A program made the position numbers and the translations under genes. Shown here one piece after another: positions 8,246 to 16,243 of a stretch of DNA of 32,132 bases (the stretch's first letter is position 1; each line of letters opens with the position of its first letter). Location: positions 1 to 32,132 of the forward strand of contig JACPHN010000020.1 in assembly GCA_016188575.1 (NCBI GenBank), read 5' to 3'. The stretch comes from Candidatus Schekmanbacteria bacterium. GTDB lineage: Bacteria > CSSED10-310 > JACPHN01. The notes under the pieces are model-generated. The model saw only the letters and a list, made by a program, of their open reading frames with translations. It had not been told where the DNA came from and did not search any database.

Positions 8246-11200
8246 ATGAGCCCCAGGAGAGTGAACCCAGAAGTACAACGCGTCGAGCTCGCATTTCCCG
8301 CCTTGGTGGACCGTAGGTACGACGACCGTGGCATCCGCCTCTACCGAGTCCGGCCGTTGTTTCGCACCGAGCCGGTGGCGCTGAGCCCGAGGTTCGAACG
8401 CGCGGTGACGCGCCTGCGCGCCCACATCCAGGACGACTTCAGCGGCACCAGACTCGCCCAAGACTGGCTCGACGAGCTCTTTTGGCTGCGCTTTGACCCG
8501 GACCTCGCCTTCGACCTGATGCCGATCGACGTCACCGTCGGGCGTGTTTCCCTTGCCGGCAAGGTCGCGGTGGCTACCTTCTCGGTTGCGGGACAGCAAT
8601 TCGCGTGCCTTCCGGGGTTCGAGGCGCACTTTTTCGAGGTCGCGCCGCGCAACGCAGGGGGCCGCGCTTTGCAGGAGGAGCTCGTCGAGCAAGTTACAAG
8701 CTGGGTGCGCGGCCGGAAAAAGCGCTCCAAAGTCTCGGACTGGGAGGTGTTCCTGACGGATTCCGCCGCATTTGTCACTCCCATCCGCGTCGAGGTCGCC
8801 ATCCTGCCAGGCGAGTTCGGACCGGGACCGGTCTCCGCGGCCGAGCGCTATTTCTTTGGCCCGCAGATGCGGGAATTCAGCGGCGAAACGGAGCTTCGGG
8901 CGGTTTCCACCGAGCTCAACCGCCGGTATCCCGTCGATCTGCGCCGCGCGCTTCTCCGCGATCCCCTGGTGGAGTCGCTGGAGCGGGCGCTGCTCGGAGG
9001 TTCCGGCGAATCCGTCGTGCTCGTGGGTCCGCTGGGCAGCGGCAGGACGACGCTGGTGCACGAGGCGCTGGCACGCCACCTGGACCACCGCAAGCTGAGC
9101 CGCGGCGGCCCCGAGTATCGGGTCTTCCACGTCGATCCCAACCGCGTGGTCGCTGGAATGTCGGTCGTCGGGGACTGGGAGCGGCGGTGGGAGGCGATTC
9201 TCGACGAGCTGGGTCGCCGGCGCGGTGGCGGGACCCAGCCGAGCCCACTCCGGATGTTCGTCGATAACCCTCTGGCGCTGCTCCGCGTCGGGCGCACCGC
9301 TCAAGGCGCGCTGTGCCTCGCCGATGTCATGAAGGACTACGTCGACTCCGGGCGGGTGCGCGTCGTGCTCGAAGCCACTCCGCAGGAGTGGCGGCAGGTC
9401 CAGGAACTGGACCGCGGCTTCGCCGATCTGTTTCGGGTGATCCGGGTGCCCCCCGCGACGATCGAGGAGACCGTGCGCATGGTGACCGCGCACCGCCGGC
9501 GCATTGAAACCAGCGAGGGAACGAACCGACCGCACCTGACCAACCTCGGCCTGGATCGCATCTTCTATCTCTACCGCACCTACCTGAGCCAACGGGCGTT
9601 GCCGGGCGCCGTAGTCGACCTCGTCGACGCGGTGACGGCTCGCCCTTCGGAGGCCGGCTCGGAATATAGTTTTTCTGAGGTCGAGGTGGTGAAGACGTTC
9701 AGCAGATCCTTCAATTTCAGCGCGCGAATCGCCGATCCGGATGCGCGCCTCGAGGCCGCCGAGGCCCGCCGCTGGTTTTCGGCGCGCCTCATCGGCCAAG
9801 ACGAAGCTGTGGAGGCTCTGGTCGCGGCGGTTCTCCTGCTCAAGAGCGGTCTTCGCGACCCCGCTCGGCCAGTTGCCACCTACCTGTTCGTCGGCCCCAC
9901 GGGGGTGGGGAAGACGGAGGCCGCCAAGGTTCTGGCCCGCTTTCTGTGCGCGGAAAGGGACTCAAACTTCATTCGCTTCGACCTGAATACGTTTAACGGC
10001 CCGGACGCCGCGGCCCGCCTGATCGGTTCGGACTCCGGCTCCGACGGCCAGCTCACGAGCCGGGTCCAGTTGTTTCCGTTCTGTGTCTTGCTGCTCGACG
10101 AGATCGAGAAGGCGGATCCGTCGGTCCATGATCTGCTGCTGCAGGTGCTCGGGGAAGGACGGCTGACGGATGCTCGCGGGCGCCTGGTCGACTTCACGAA
10201 TGCGATCATCATCATGACGTCGAACGTGGGTGCGCGCGAAGCGTCCCAGGCATTGGGGTTCGCGCAATCTGGCGAACGGCTGGCGACGGCGTACGCCCGC
10301 ATGCTGCAGCGGACGTTTCGCCCGGAGCTCGTCAACCGCATCGATCGCATCGTGACGTTTCGCCATCTCGATGCGGCGGATATCCGCCTCATTGCGCGCC
10401 GCCAAATCGATGAGCTGGTCGCGCGCCCCGGGTTTGCGCGCCGGCACACGATCTTGAACCTGTCCGACGCGTATATGGAACGGGTGGTCGCGCTAGGGTT
10501 CGATCCCAATCTCGGTGCACGGGCGCTTCGCCGGCGCTTGGAAGCCGATATCGCCCGCGCGGCAGCCAGCGTCCTGGCCGCCGATACGTTGCTGTCGCCG
10601 GCGCTGCTCGAGCTCTCGCTGGATGGTGAGACGTCGAGGTCTGCGGTGACGCCGCTGCGTTTCGCTCGACCCTGGGTCAACCTGGATCATCTCGGCACAC
10701 CAGAACCGGTGGAGGCGGCGGTGGTAGCGGCGCTGGAGGAGCGGCTGCTGCGCGCCGAAGAGCGGGTGCAGGCGGCGATCGATACCGAGCAGCGGGCGCC
10801 CCACGTTCACCTCGGCGAGCTCTACATGCTGCGGGATGCGATCTCCGCCAAGACCGCCAAGGCGCGCGCCAAACTTGATTTTCTCGCCAAGCGCCGCGCA
10901 GGCCCGCCGCCGCGGCCCCGCGGCAATGTGCGGAGGCGTCCCGGCCGGTGGCGCGTTCCCGACATCACGCCTGCGTTTTCCGGCCATTCCGGGGAGCTCA
11001 TCGAGCTTCTGCTCAGCCGTTTCGAGGCGGCCCCGGAGGCTCCGTTCAGCGCCGACGACGAAATTACGGCGCTGGCCATGGCGGCCGTCTTCTTGGAGGA
11101 GCAAGCGGAAATCCTGTGTGGCGGCGCCATCGCCGAGGCACTGGCGCTGGCATCTCTGGTCACCGGGCGCGGCACCGAGGAACGCGACTACGTTACTACC

Positions 11201-11590
11201 TTTCAACTGCGCATGCTGGGCCACGCCGGGCTCGGCGACGGAACTGCGGCGGCGGATCTGTCCATCCGCGATTCTGGACGCGTTCACGCCACGGAGGCAT
11301 CGCACCTGCTCCGGGGCGAGGTTGGCATCCACCTCGTCGTGCGCGGCACTGAGCGCATCGTGCCCGTGATTGCGCAACCGGCGGGAGACCGCACCGCAAA
11401 GCCGCCGGTTCATGGCGAGCTGCCTCCCGTCGTCCGCGTGTACTGCCTGACAGCGGCCGATGCCGAGACCGGGGTCCTCTTCGACCTGCGCTCCGGGCTC
11501 GCTCAGCGCCTTCCGCTCGAACCCGAGAACGCCCGCGTGCTCTACTACGCCAGTGTGGCGGCCGCGGCCCGCGGAGGCGCCCCCAAATGA
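8246..11590 (+). CDS. Clp/Hsp100-like double AAA+ ATPase B with release-factor-like C-terminal region
   Basis: 1114 residues, eight bases after gene A. The start is uncertain: GGAG abuts the ATG at 8246, and a GTG 15 bases on has AGGAG one base upstream. Residues 1-235 match the N-terminal plan of A and C (Y-R-V-R-P-L-F near 33, then M-P-I-D-V-T-V near 92). The D1 Walker A is altered, G-P-L-G-S-G-R-T (261-268) with Arg for the catalytic Lys, and Walker B reads F-V-D-N, so D1 probably does not hydrolyse ATP. D2 is intact: G-P-T-G-V-G-K-T (550-557), L-L-D-E (616-619), T-S-N (658-660), V-N-R-I-D (696-700) and G-A-R (757-759). Its pore loop reads I-G-S-D-S-G-S-D-G, again without tyrosine. After D2 come a charged helical stretch (about 820-885), a Pro/Arg linker (885-903) and a region with E-R-D-Y-V near 979 and R-G-E-V-G-I-H-L-V-V-R near 1023, recalling PCRF domains. 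Confidence 0.85.
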   Translation: MSPRRVNPEVQRVELAFPALVDRRYDDRGIRLYRVRPLFRTEPVALSPRFERAVTRLRAHIQDDFSGTRLAQDWLDELFWLRFDPDLAFDLMPIDVTVGRVSLAGKVAVATFSVAGQQFACLPGFEAHFFEVAPRNAGGRALQEELVEQVTSWVRGRKKRSKVSDWEVFLTDSAAFVTPIRVEVAILPGEFGPGPVSAAERYFFGPQMREFSGETELRAVSTELNRRYPVDLRRALLRDPLVESLERALLGGSGESVVLVGPLGSGRTTLVHEALARHLDHRKLSRGGPEYRVFHVDPNRVVAGMSVVGDWERRWEAILDELGRRRGGGTQPSPLRMFVDNPLALLRVGRTAQGALCLADVMKDYVDSGRVRVVLEATPQEWRQVQELDRGFADLFRVIRVPPATIEETVRMVTAHRRRIETSEGTNRPHLTNLGLDRIFYLYRTYLSQRALPGAVVDLVDAVTARPSEAGSEYSFSEVEVVKTFSRSFNFSARIADPDARLEAAEARRWFSARLIGQDEAVEALVAAVLLLKSGLRDPARPVATYLFVGPTGVGKTEAAKVLARFLCAERDSNFIRFDLNTFNGPDAAARLIGSDSGSDGQLTSRVQLFPFCVLLLDEIEKADPSVHDLLLQVLGEGRLTDARGRLVDFTNAIIIMTSNVGAREASQALGFAQSGERLATAYARMLQRTFRPELVNRIDRIVTFRHLDAADIRLIARRQIDELVARPGFARRHTILNLSDAYMERVVALGFDPNLGARALRRRLEADIARAAASVLAADTLLSPALLELSLDGETSRSAVTPLRFARPWVNLDHLGTPEPVEAAVVAALEERLLRAEERVQAAIDTEQRAPHVHLGELYMLRDAISAKTAKARAKLDFLAKRRAGPPPRPRGNVRRRPGRWRVPDITPAFSGHSGELIELLLSRFEAAPEAPFSADDEITALAMAAVFLEEQAEILCGGAIAEALALASLVTGRGTEERDYVTTFQLRMLGHAGLGDGTAAADLSIRDSGRVHATEASHLLRGEVGIHLVVRGTERIVPVIAQPAGDRTAKPPVHGELPPVVRVYCLTAADAETGVLFDLRSGLAQRLPLEPENARVLYYASVAAAARGGAPK

Positions 11591-13857
11591 CCGCATCCGT
11601 GCACTACCCGCTACTCTGCTGGCCCCTCGCCAACGGCCAATTTCTCGGCAGATTGCTGTTTACCCCATATTCCGCCATGGAAAGCGGGGCGAAGAAGCTC
11701 AGATCGGAGCTCGGGGCGCGCGTCAAACGCGAGCTGATTCAGGCCGGCGAGCTGTTCCCGCCACCGATCGATGCGCCCCAGCTCAAGGTCGTGCGCGTGA
11801 CGATTTCGCCCAGCCATCGCTCCGAGGACAGCAGCGTCCTGGCGCCTCGGGCCGTCACGATTTCGATCCCGGCGGTCTGGGGTCAGAGCGACGACGGGTA
11901 CTTCCTTTGCGTGATCCCCGACTTCGACTATCACCTCTATGTCTACGAGGCCAAGAAGATAGAGGCGACGGTGCTTGCCGCAGCCGTCCAGGCGCTTGCA
12001 GAGACGCCACCGGAGGACCTGTACCGCCTGGCGCTGCGGCCTCTCCCGACCCTGGATGTGATCACGGTGCGGTTTCCCGACCGCGATGAAACGGCGGATG
12101 CGCGCGCTGAGCGCCTGCTCGACGAGGGAAAGCTGGCGGCCGTAGCCGACCCCTACCCTCGGCCACGAGCGGTGACGCATCGCAAGGGGGCGCTGCCCGA
12201 GGCCGCTTGGGAGCGATCTGCGCTCGTGGAGCAGGTGGTTCTCGAGCTGACTCGGGAGTACACGAGCCTGCTGCTCGTCGGCGAGCCGGGAACCGGCAAG
12301 AGCGTGATACTCGCGGACGCGGCGGGGAAGGTGCTACGAGCGAGGAGAGACGACGAGAACCCGGCGCGCCGACTCTGGCACACCTCGGCGCGCCGCCTGA
12401 TCGCCGGCGCGAAATACCTCGGCGATTGGCAGGAGCGGTGTGAGGAGCTTTTCGGCTGCCTCGCCCGCCTCGACGGGATCCTGTGGATCAGCGACTTTGT
12501 GGAGCTCATCCGCGCCGGAGGACACAGCCCCGAGGATTCGGTCGCGGCGTTCATGACCCCGTTCCTGGCTGATGGACGGCTCCAAGTCGTCGCCGAGGTT
12601 CGCCCGCGTGAGCTCGACGCCGCGCAGGCCATGCTCCCTGCCTTCACGAGCCGCTTTCGCCGGCTCCTCGTGCCGGACATGGACCGCGCGCAGGTCATGC
12701 GCGTGCTCGACCAGCTCGGCCTCTATACTGCCGAGAGCCTGGGGGTGACCGTCGGCCCGGTCGCTCGCCAGACCGCATATCGGCTGATGGACGATTTTGC
12801 TCGCTACCAGGCATTCCCCGGCAAGGTTGTCGCACTTCTCGGCAAGTGCATCGAGCGGGCGAAGGACACCGGCAGCACCGCGGTCTCACCGGCCGACGTC
12901 GTTGCCGAGCTGTCGCAATCGCTGGGAATGGCGGAAAACCTGGTGCGGGACGACGTGCCCCTGACGGAGGCTGCGATTCGCTCGCATTTTGCCGAGCGCA
13001 TCATCGGCCAGACTCAACCGATCGACGCCTTTTGTCAGGCGCTACTGCAATTCAAGTCCGGTTTGTGCGACCCGCGACGACCGATCGCGACGCTGCTCTT
13101 CACGGGTCCAACGGGCGTGGGGAAGACCGCGGCGGTCCGCGCTCTGGGCGAGCTCATGCACGGCCGCGGGTCGCGTTTCGACCCCCTGGTGCGCCTGGAC
13201 ATGAGCGAATACCAGCATGCGGGCCAGGTCGAGCGGCTGATCGGGACGCGCACCAGCGAGCCGAGCAAGCTAATCCGCGACGTCCGCGAGCGACCCTACG
13301 GCGTCTTGCTTCTTGACGAGATCGAAAAGGCCCACGCGTCGATCTTCGATGCGCTGCTGGGATTGCTCGACGAGGGTGTGCTCCACGACGCCTATGGGCG
13401 CGTCACGGATTTCCGCAGCATGATCATCGTCATGACCTCCAATCTAGGAGCGGAGAAGGGGCGTGCCATCGGCTTTGGGGATGCCGGCGGGAGTAATCGG
13501 TACCTGTCGAGCGTCCGCGAGTTTTTCCGGCCGGAACTGGTCAACCGGCTGGACCATATCGTGGTTTTTCAACCGTTGACCGAAGAGCACGTCCGCGCCA
13601 TTGCGACACGCGAGCTCGGGCTGCTCGGGCGGCGCGAGGGGCTATCGCGGCACCATCTGAAGCTCACGTTTACCGACGGCGTGCGCGATCTGGTGGTGCG
13701 TCGGGGATTCGACCCGGAGCTCGGCGCACGGCCGCTGCAGCGCGCCATCGAGCGTCTCGTCGTCGCGCCGCTCACGCGTTTTCTGCTGCAGCGACCCGGG
13801 CTCGAGGCGCGCACGCTGGCGCTGGAGTGCGATGGCGAGCGGGTTTACGTAAGGTAG
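11587..13857 (+). CDS. Clp/Hsp100-like double AAA+ ATPase C
   Basis: 756 residues. The ATG at 11587 overlaps the stop of gene B by four bases, implying coupled translation. Residues 1-210 share the N-terminal plan of A and B. D1 is the most Clp-like of the three: Walker A G-E-P-G-T-G-K-S (232-239) and pore-loop region L-I-A-G-A-K-Y-L-G-D-W-Q-E-R with its aromatic retained. Walker B reads L-W-I-S-D-F, with Phe in place of Glu. D2 is intact: G-P-T-G-V-G-K-T (507-514), L-L-L-D-E-I-E-K-A-H (Asp577, Glu578), T-S-N (617-619), V-N-R-L-D (652-656) and G-A-R (713-715). The D2 pore loop is I-G-T-R-T-S-E-P-S, without G-Y-V-G. A-I-G-F-G-D near 627 lies where ClpA and ClpC carry their ClpP-docking tripeptide. 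There is no C-terminal extension. It probably works as part of a hetero-complex with A and B (inference from operon and shared design). Confidence 0.87.
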   Translation: MTASVHYPLLCWPLANGQFLGRLLFTPYSAMESGAKKLRSELGARVKRELIQAGELFPPPIDAPQLKVVRVTISPSHRSEDSSVLAPRAVTISIPAVWGQSDDGYFLCVIPDFDYHLYVYEAKKIEATVLAAAVQALAETPPEDLYRLALRPLPTLDVITVRFPDRDETADARAERLLDEGKLAAVADPYPRPRAVTHRKGALPEAAWERSALVEQVVLELTREYTSLLLVGEPGTGKSVILADAAGKVLRARRDDENPARRLWHTSARRLIAGAKYLGDWQERCEELFGCLARLDGILWISDFVELIRAGGHSPEDSVAAFMTPFLADGRLQVVAEVRPRELDAAQAMLPAFTSRFRRLLVPDMDRAQVMRVLDQLGLYTAESLGVTVGPVARQTAYRLMDDFARYQAFPGKVVALLGKCIERAKDTGSTAVSPADVVAELSQSLGMAENLVRDDVPLTEAAIRSHFAERIIGQTQPIDAFCQALLQFKSGLCDPRRPIATLLFTGPTGVGKTAAVRALGELMHGRGSRFDPLVRLDMSEYQHAGQVERLIGTRTSEPSKLIRDVRERPYGVLLLDEIEKAHASIFDALLGLLDEGVLHDAYGRVTDFRSMIIVMTSNLGAEKGRAIGFGDAGGSNRYLSSVREFFRPELVNRLDHIVVFQPLTEEHVRAIATRELGLLGRREGLSRHHLKLTFTDGVRDLVVRRGFDPELGARPLQRAIERLVVAPLTRFLLQRPGLEARTLALECDGERVYVR

Positions 13858-13866
13858 CTCGCGCCG

Positions 13867-14535
13867 TCAGCGAGCGGGGTCTGGTCGATGGTCGCTGCTT
13901 CGACCGCAATCCAGATCGCTTTTCGCGAGGCGGCCGATGGTGACTTTCGCGCCGGTGAAGCGGGCGACGACAATCTCGTCCGCGGGATCGGCTCCCGTGG
14001 CCTCCACCCGATCCCCGCTGATCACGTATTTCTTGGTCGGCTTGCCAGCCAGGTCAAGGAAGTACGCTTTCGCGGACTTGACCGTGCACGTGGCCAGCGG
14101 CCGGCGGGCGGACCGCGGGAAATCAGGCGCGCCGGGGAATCCCACGCCACAGCAAGCCGGGGTGATCATCTCCAGCACGAGACGATCAGGCGCGAGCACG
14201 AGAGCGCCGTTGAATCCGTCGGTGTCGCGCGCTGCGAGCTTGAACCGATCCGGTCCATCTGCGGTCCCTTGGCCGAAGCAGAAGCACGTGTTTACCGTTG
14301 CGCCAGCAGCAAAGCCGCCCTCGAAATAGACCATGACTTCGCCAGGCGCAGTGGCGATCCCGAGTGCCGAGCCGCTCCCGTCCTCGTCCTGGACCTCGTA
14401 AATGCCGCTGATATCTTCGGCGGCGGCGACCGGGACGATTCCCGCGACGGCGGAGATCATGATGAGGCAGCAAGCCAGGAGCTTGACGCGCGGAAGAGGC
14501 CACATCGACCAAGATTGACGAGCTCTACCAGACAT
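13867..14535 (-). CDS. Secreted protein with Cys-rich middle and SH3-like tail
   Basis: 222 residues, convergent with ATPase C and only nine bases from its stop. The ATG at 14535 is ten bases after AGAGGAGG. The N-terminus is basic (R-A-R-Q), then hydrophobic (L-L-A-C-C-L-I-M-I-S-A-V-A-G), with a likely cleavage site after V-A-A-A. The mature region has paired cysteines (N-T-C-F-C-F-G and P-A-C-C-G-V-G-F) and a C-terminal part, A-Y-F-L-D-L-A-G-K-P-T-K-K-Y-V-I-S-G-D, resembling SH3b-like modules of secreted bacterial proteins. It is probably periplasmic. No enzyme motif was seen and no specific function can be given. Confidence 0.7.
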   Translation of the reverse strand: MSGRARQSWSMWPLPRVKLLACCLIMISAVAGIVPVAAAEDISGIYEVQDEDGSGSALGIATAPGEVMVYFEGGFAAGATVNTCFCFGQGTADGPDRFKLAARDTDGFNGALVLAPDRLVLEMITPACCGVGFPGAPDFPRSARRPLATCTVKSAKAYFLDLAGKPTKKYVISGDRVEATGADPADEIVVARFTGAKVTIGRLAKSDLDCGRSSDHRPDPAR

Positions 14536-14745
14536 TGCGTGTGAACCTCCTCTGCCCGGATGGCCAAGATTGTTGACACTGCCCCTTCGCCCTCACCGGC
14601 GCGCGCTCCGGCAGTGCTCGCGCATCACTAGCAGGGAAGCTCGCGCTGCGCAAGCTGCGCTCCCGCCTGGATCCGCGGTCTCCCGCGCCGTTCCTCCCTC
14701 CGCAAGCGCTGACCAGCATCCACACCTGACGCGGCCGTTCCGCGG

Positions 14746-15262
14746 AAGTATTCCGGACAGGTATGTGGGTGCAAGGACAGTTTTTCGGACCGGGCTTGTC
14801 GAGCGCATTCGGCGAGCTATCGCCGACTTCCCCGACTTGTCGCGGACGGAGCTGTCCAGGCGGGTTTGCGAGTGGCTGAGCTAGCGCGGGAACAATGGCG
14901 TGCTGCTCGACGGGTCCTGTCGCAAGGCCCTGACCCAGCTCGAATTGAGCGGCCTGATCACTCTGCCCCTCAGCCGACGTGGCGCTTCTGGCCAACCCCC
15001 GGCAGCAACGCCGCCGCCGCCGGTACCGCTCGCGAGCTTTCAGGGCTCGCGCGAAGAGCTCGGCAAGGTCGAGCTCATGCTGATCGAGGGCCCGGGCTCC
15101 GGGCTGTATCACCCTTGGACAGCCTTGCTGGATCGCAACCATCCTTTGGGCTCAGGCCCGCTGGTCGGCTCCCGCCTGAGATATCTCATCAAGGGAGAAT
15201 GCACAGGTCAACCAGGCGCGACGGCTGCCCGTACCGGGCATCACCTATGCACCACCACCTGA
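14746..15262 (+). pseudogene. DUF4338 (DruA-like) gene fossil
   Basis: The plus strand reads K-Y-S-G-Q at 14746, then after a short insertion and frame change L-V-E-R-I-R-R-A-I-A-D, S-R-T-E-L-S-R-R-V-C-E-W-L, an in-frame TAG (14882-14884) where the family has a tryptophan, and N-G-V-L-L-D-G-S-C-R-K-A-L. It continues with L-S-G-L-I-T-L-P, a Pro-rich spacer, V-E-L-M-L-I and H-P-L-G-S-G-P-L-V-G-S-R-L-R-Y-L-I, then breaks off. The order matches DUF4338 proteins, named after DruA of the Druantia defence system and also common as transposon-like repeats. The C-terminal half is missing. A long minus-strand frame over the same bases is its shadow. Confidence 0.8.
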
Positions 15263-16065
15263 TACCCGGTGAACTTCCGCACGTTCAGCACGCCGCTGTC
15301 CAGGATCAGGTACTGCCCCTTGATCCCTAGCAATGTCCCCCGGATCTCCGGTGTCTTGTCCAGACTGAGCGAGGTCACCATGTTGGGATGTTCGAGTACC
15401 CGGTACTCGAGCTCGACCGCCGCTGCTCCAGGCAGCGGCTGAATGGCGTCAGCGCCGAACCGGGTGACCAGCCTATCGATCTCCGGTGCACAGCGGGCGA
15501 GCAGCTCGTCACGCCGGGCGGGCAGGTCGATCCGCTCCGCGCCGCCCCGGAGCATCTTCCGCCAGTTGGTCTTGTCGGCCACATGCTGCTTGAGGGCCAC
15601 CTCGAGCAGCCCGGACTGGAGGCGGCTCTGAACCTTGAAAATTGGGAGTGCCTGGACCGCACCCTGATCGATCCAGCGGGTCGGGACCTGGGTTTCCCGG
15701 GTGATGCCGACCTTGAGCCCCGAGGAGTTGGCGAGGTAGACGTAGTGCGGCCTCATACAGTGCGCCAGCCCCCACTCGGGCTCGCGGCAGATGCCCGCGG
15801 CGAAGTGGCACTGCTCAGGCCGGACCATGCAGATGTCGCATTGCGCCAGGGACCGGCTGCAGGGGAAACAGTAGCCCTGGTCGAAGCTCTTGTTCGTCTT
15901 TCGACCGCAGTGCACGCAGGCGATCTCGCCGGTGTGCTCGAGGCGCAGCTCCCGGCCATACCAGGGCGCGAGCGGGATTCGGTCCTCCCCCAGCGTAAGG
16001 GCGTATTCGATCGGAGTATTGAGGACGCTGGACATCTTTCTCAGGTGGCCTCGAGGCATGGTCAT
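15241..16065 (-). CDS. DUF2797 family zinc-binding protein
   Basis: 274 residues. The N-terminal half holds cysteine pairs that probably bind zinc: C-V-H-C-G-R, G-Y-C-F-P-C, C-D-I-C and C-H-F-A-A-G-I-C-R-E-P-E-W-G. These are followed by H-Y-V-Y-L-A-N-S-S-G-L-K-V-G-I-T-R and P-T-R-W-I-D-Q-G-A, the signature of DUF2797. The Y-L-A and K-V-G-I-T spacing recalls a GIY-YIG-like fold, but a nuclease activity is not shown. The remainder (R-L-Q-S-G-L-L-E and N-W-R-K-M-L) also fits the family. The start at 16065 has only a weak GAGAG site; in-frame ATGs at 16059 and 16035 are alternatives. It is cytoplasmic, and the function of the family is unknown to me. Confidence 0.85.
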   Translation of the reverse strand: MTMPRGHLRKMSSVLNTPIEYALTLGEDRIPLAPWYGRELRLEHTGEIACVHCGRKTNKSFDQGYCFPCSRSLAQCDICMVRPEQCHFAAGICREPEWGLAHCMRPHYVYLANSSGLKVGITRETQVPTRWIDQGAVQALPIFKVQSRLQSGLLEVALKQHVADKTNWRKMLRGGAERIDLPARRDELLARCAPEIDRLVTRFGADAIQPLPGAAAVELEYRVLEHPNMVTSLSLDKTPEIRGTLLGIKGQYLILDSGVLNVRKFTGYQVVVHR

Positions 16066-16243
16066 CTCTCGTCAGGTGGTGATGGAGCGCCGTCACTTCG
16101 GAGGCGCCTTGCCGGGATCGAGCCGCAGCTTGACCCGTGCGCCTACGGTTTGGAAGAGTATCTTGTTCGGAGGATGTCGAGAAGTCAACGCACTTCCGGG
16201 CCGCGAAGTTGTGGGCCGGCTCGAGAGGATCAGCGCCGAGCTT

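Noticed and set aside
8213-9799. 528-residue minus-strand frame over ATPase B
   Set aside because: Antisense of the AAA+ gene; its His/Arg-rich composition is typical of high-GC shadows.
10493-11596. 367-residue minus-strand frame over the end of ATPase B
   Set aside because: Antisense shadow; the plus strand carries D2 and the C-terminal extension.
4923-13857. Type VI secretion ClpV (TssH) interpretation of the ATPases
   Set aside because: No tss genes nearby, no Clp_N domain, three genes rather than one, and the pore tyrosines are missing.
14746-15262. Active Druantia defence locus
   Set aside because: The DruA-like frame has a stop codon and is truncated, and no druB-E genes are present.
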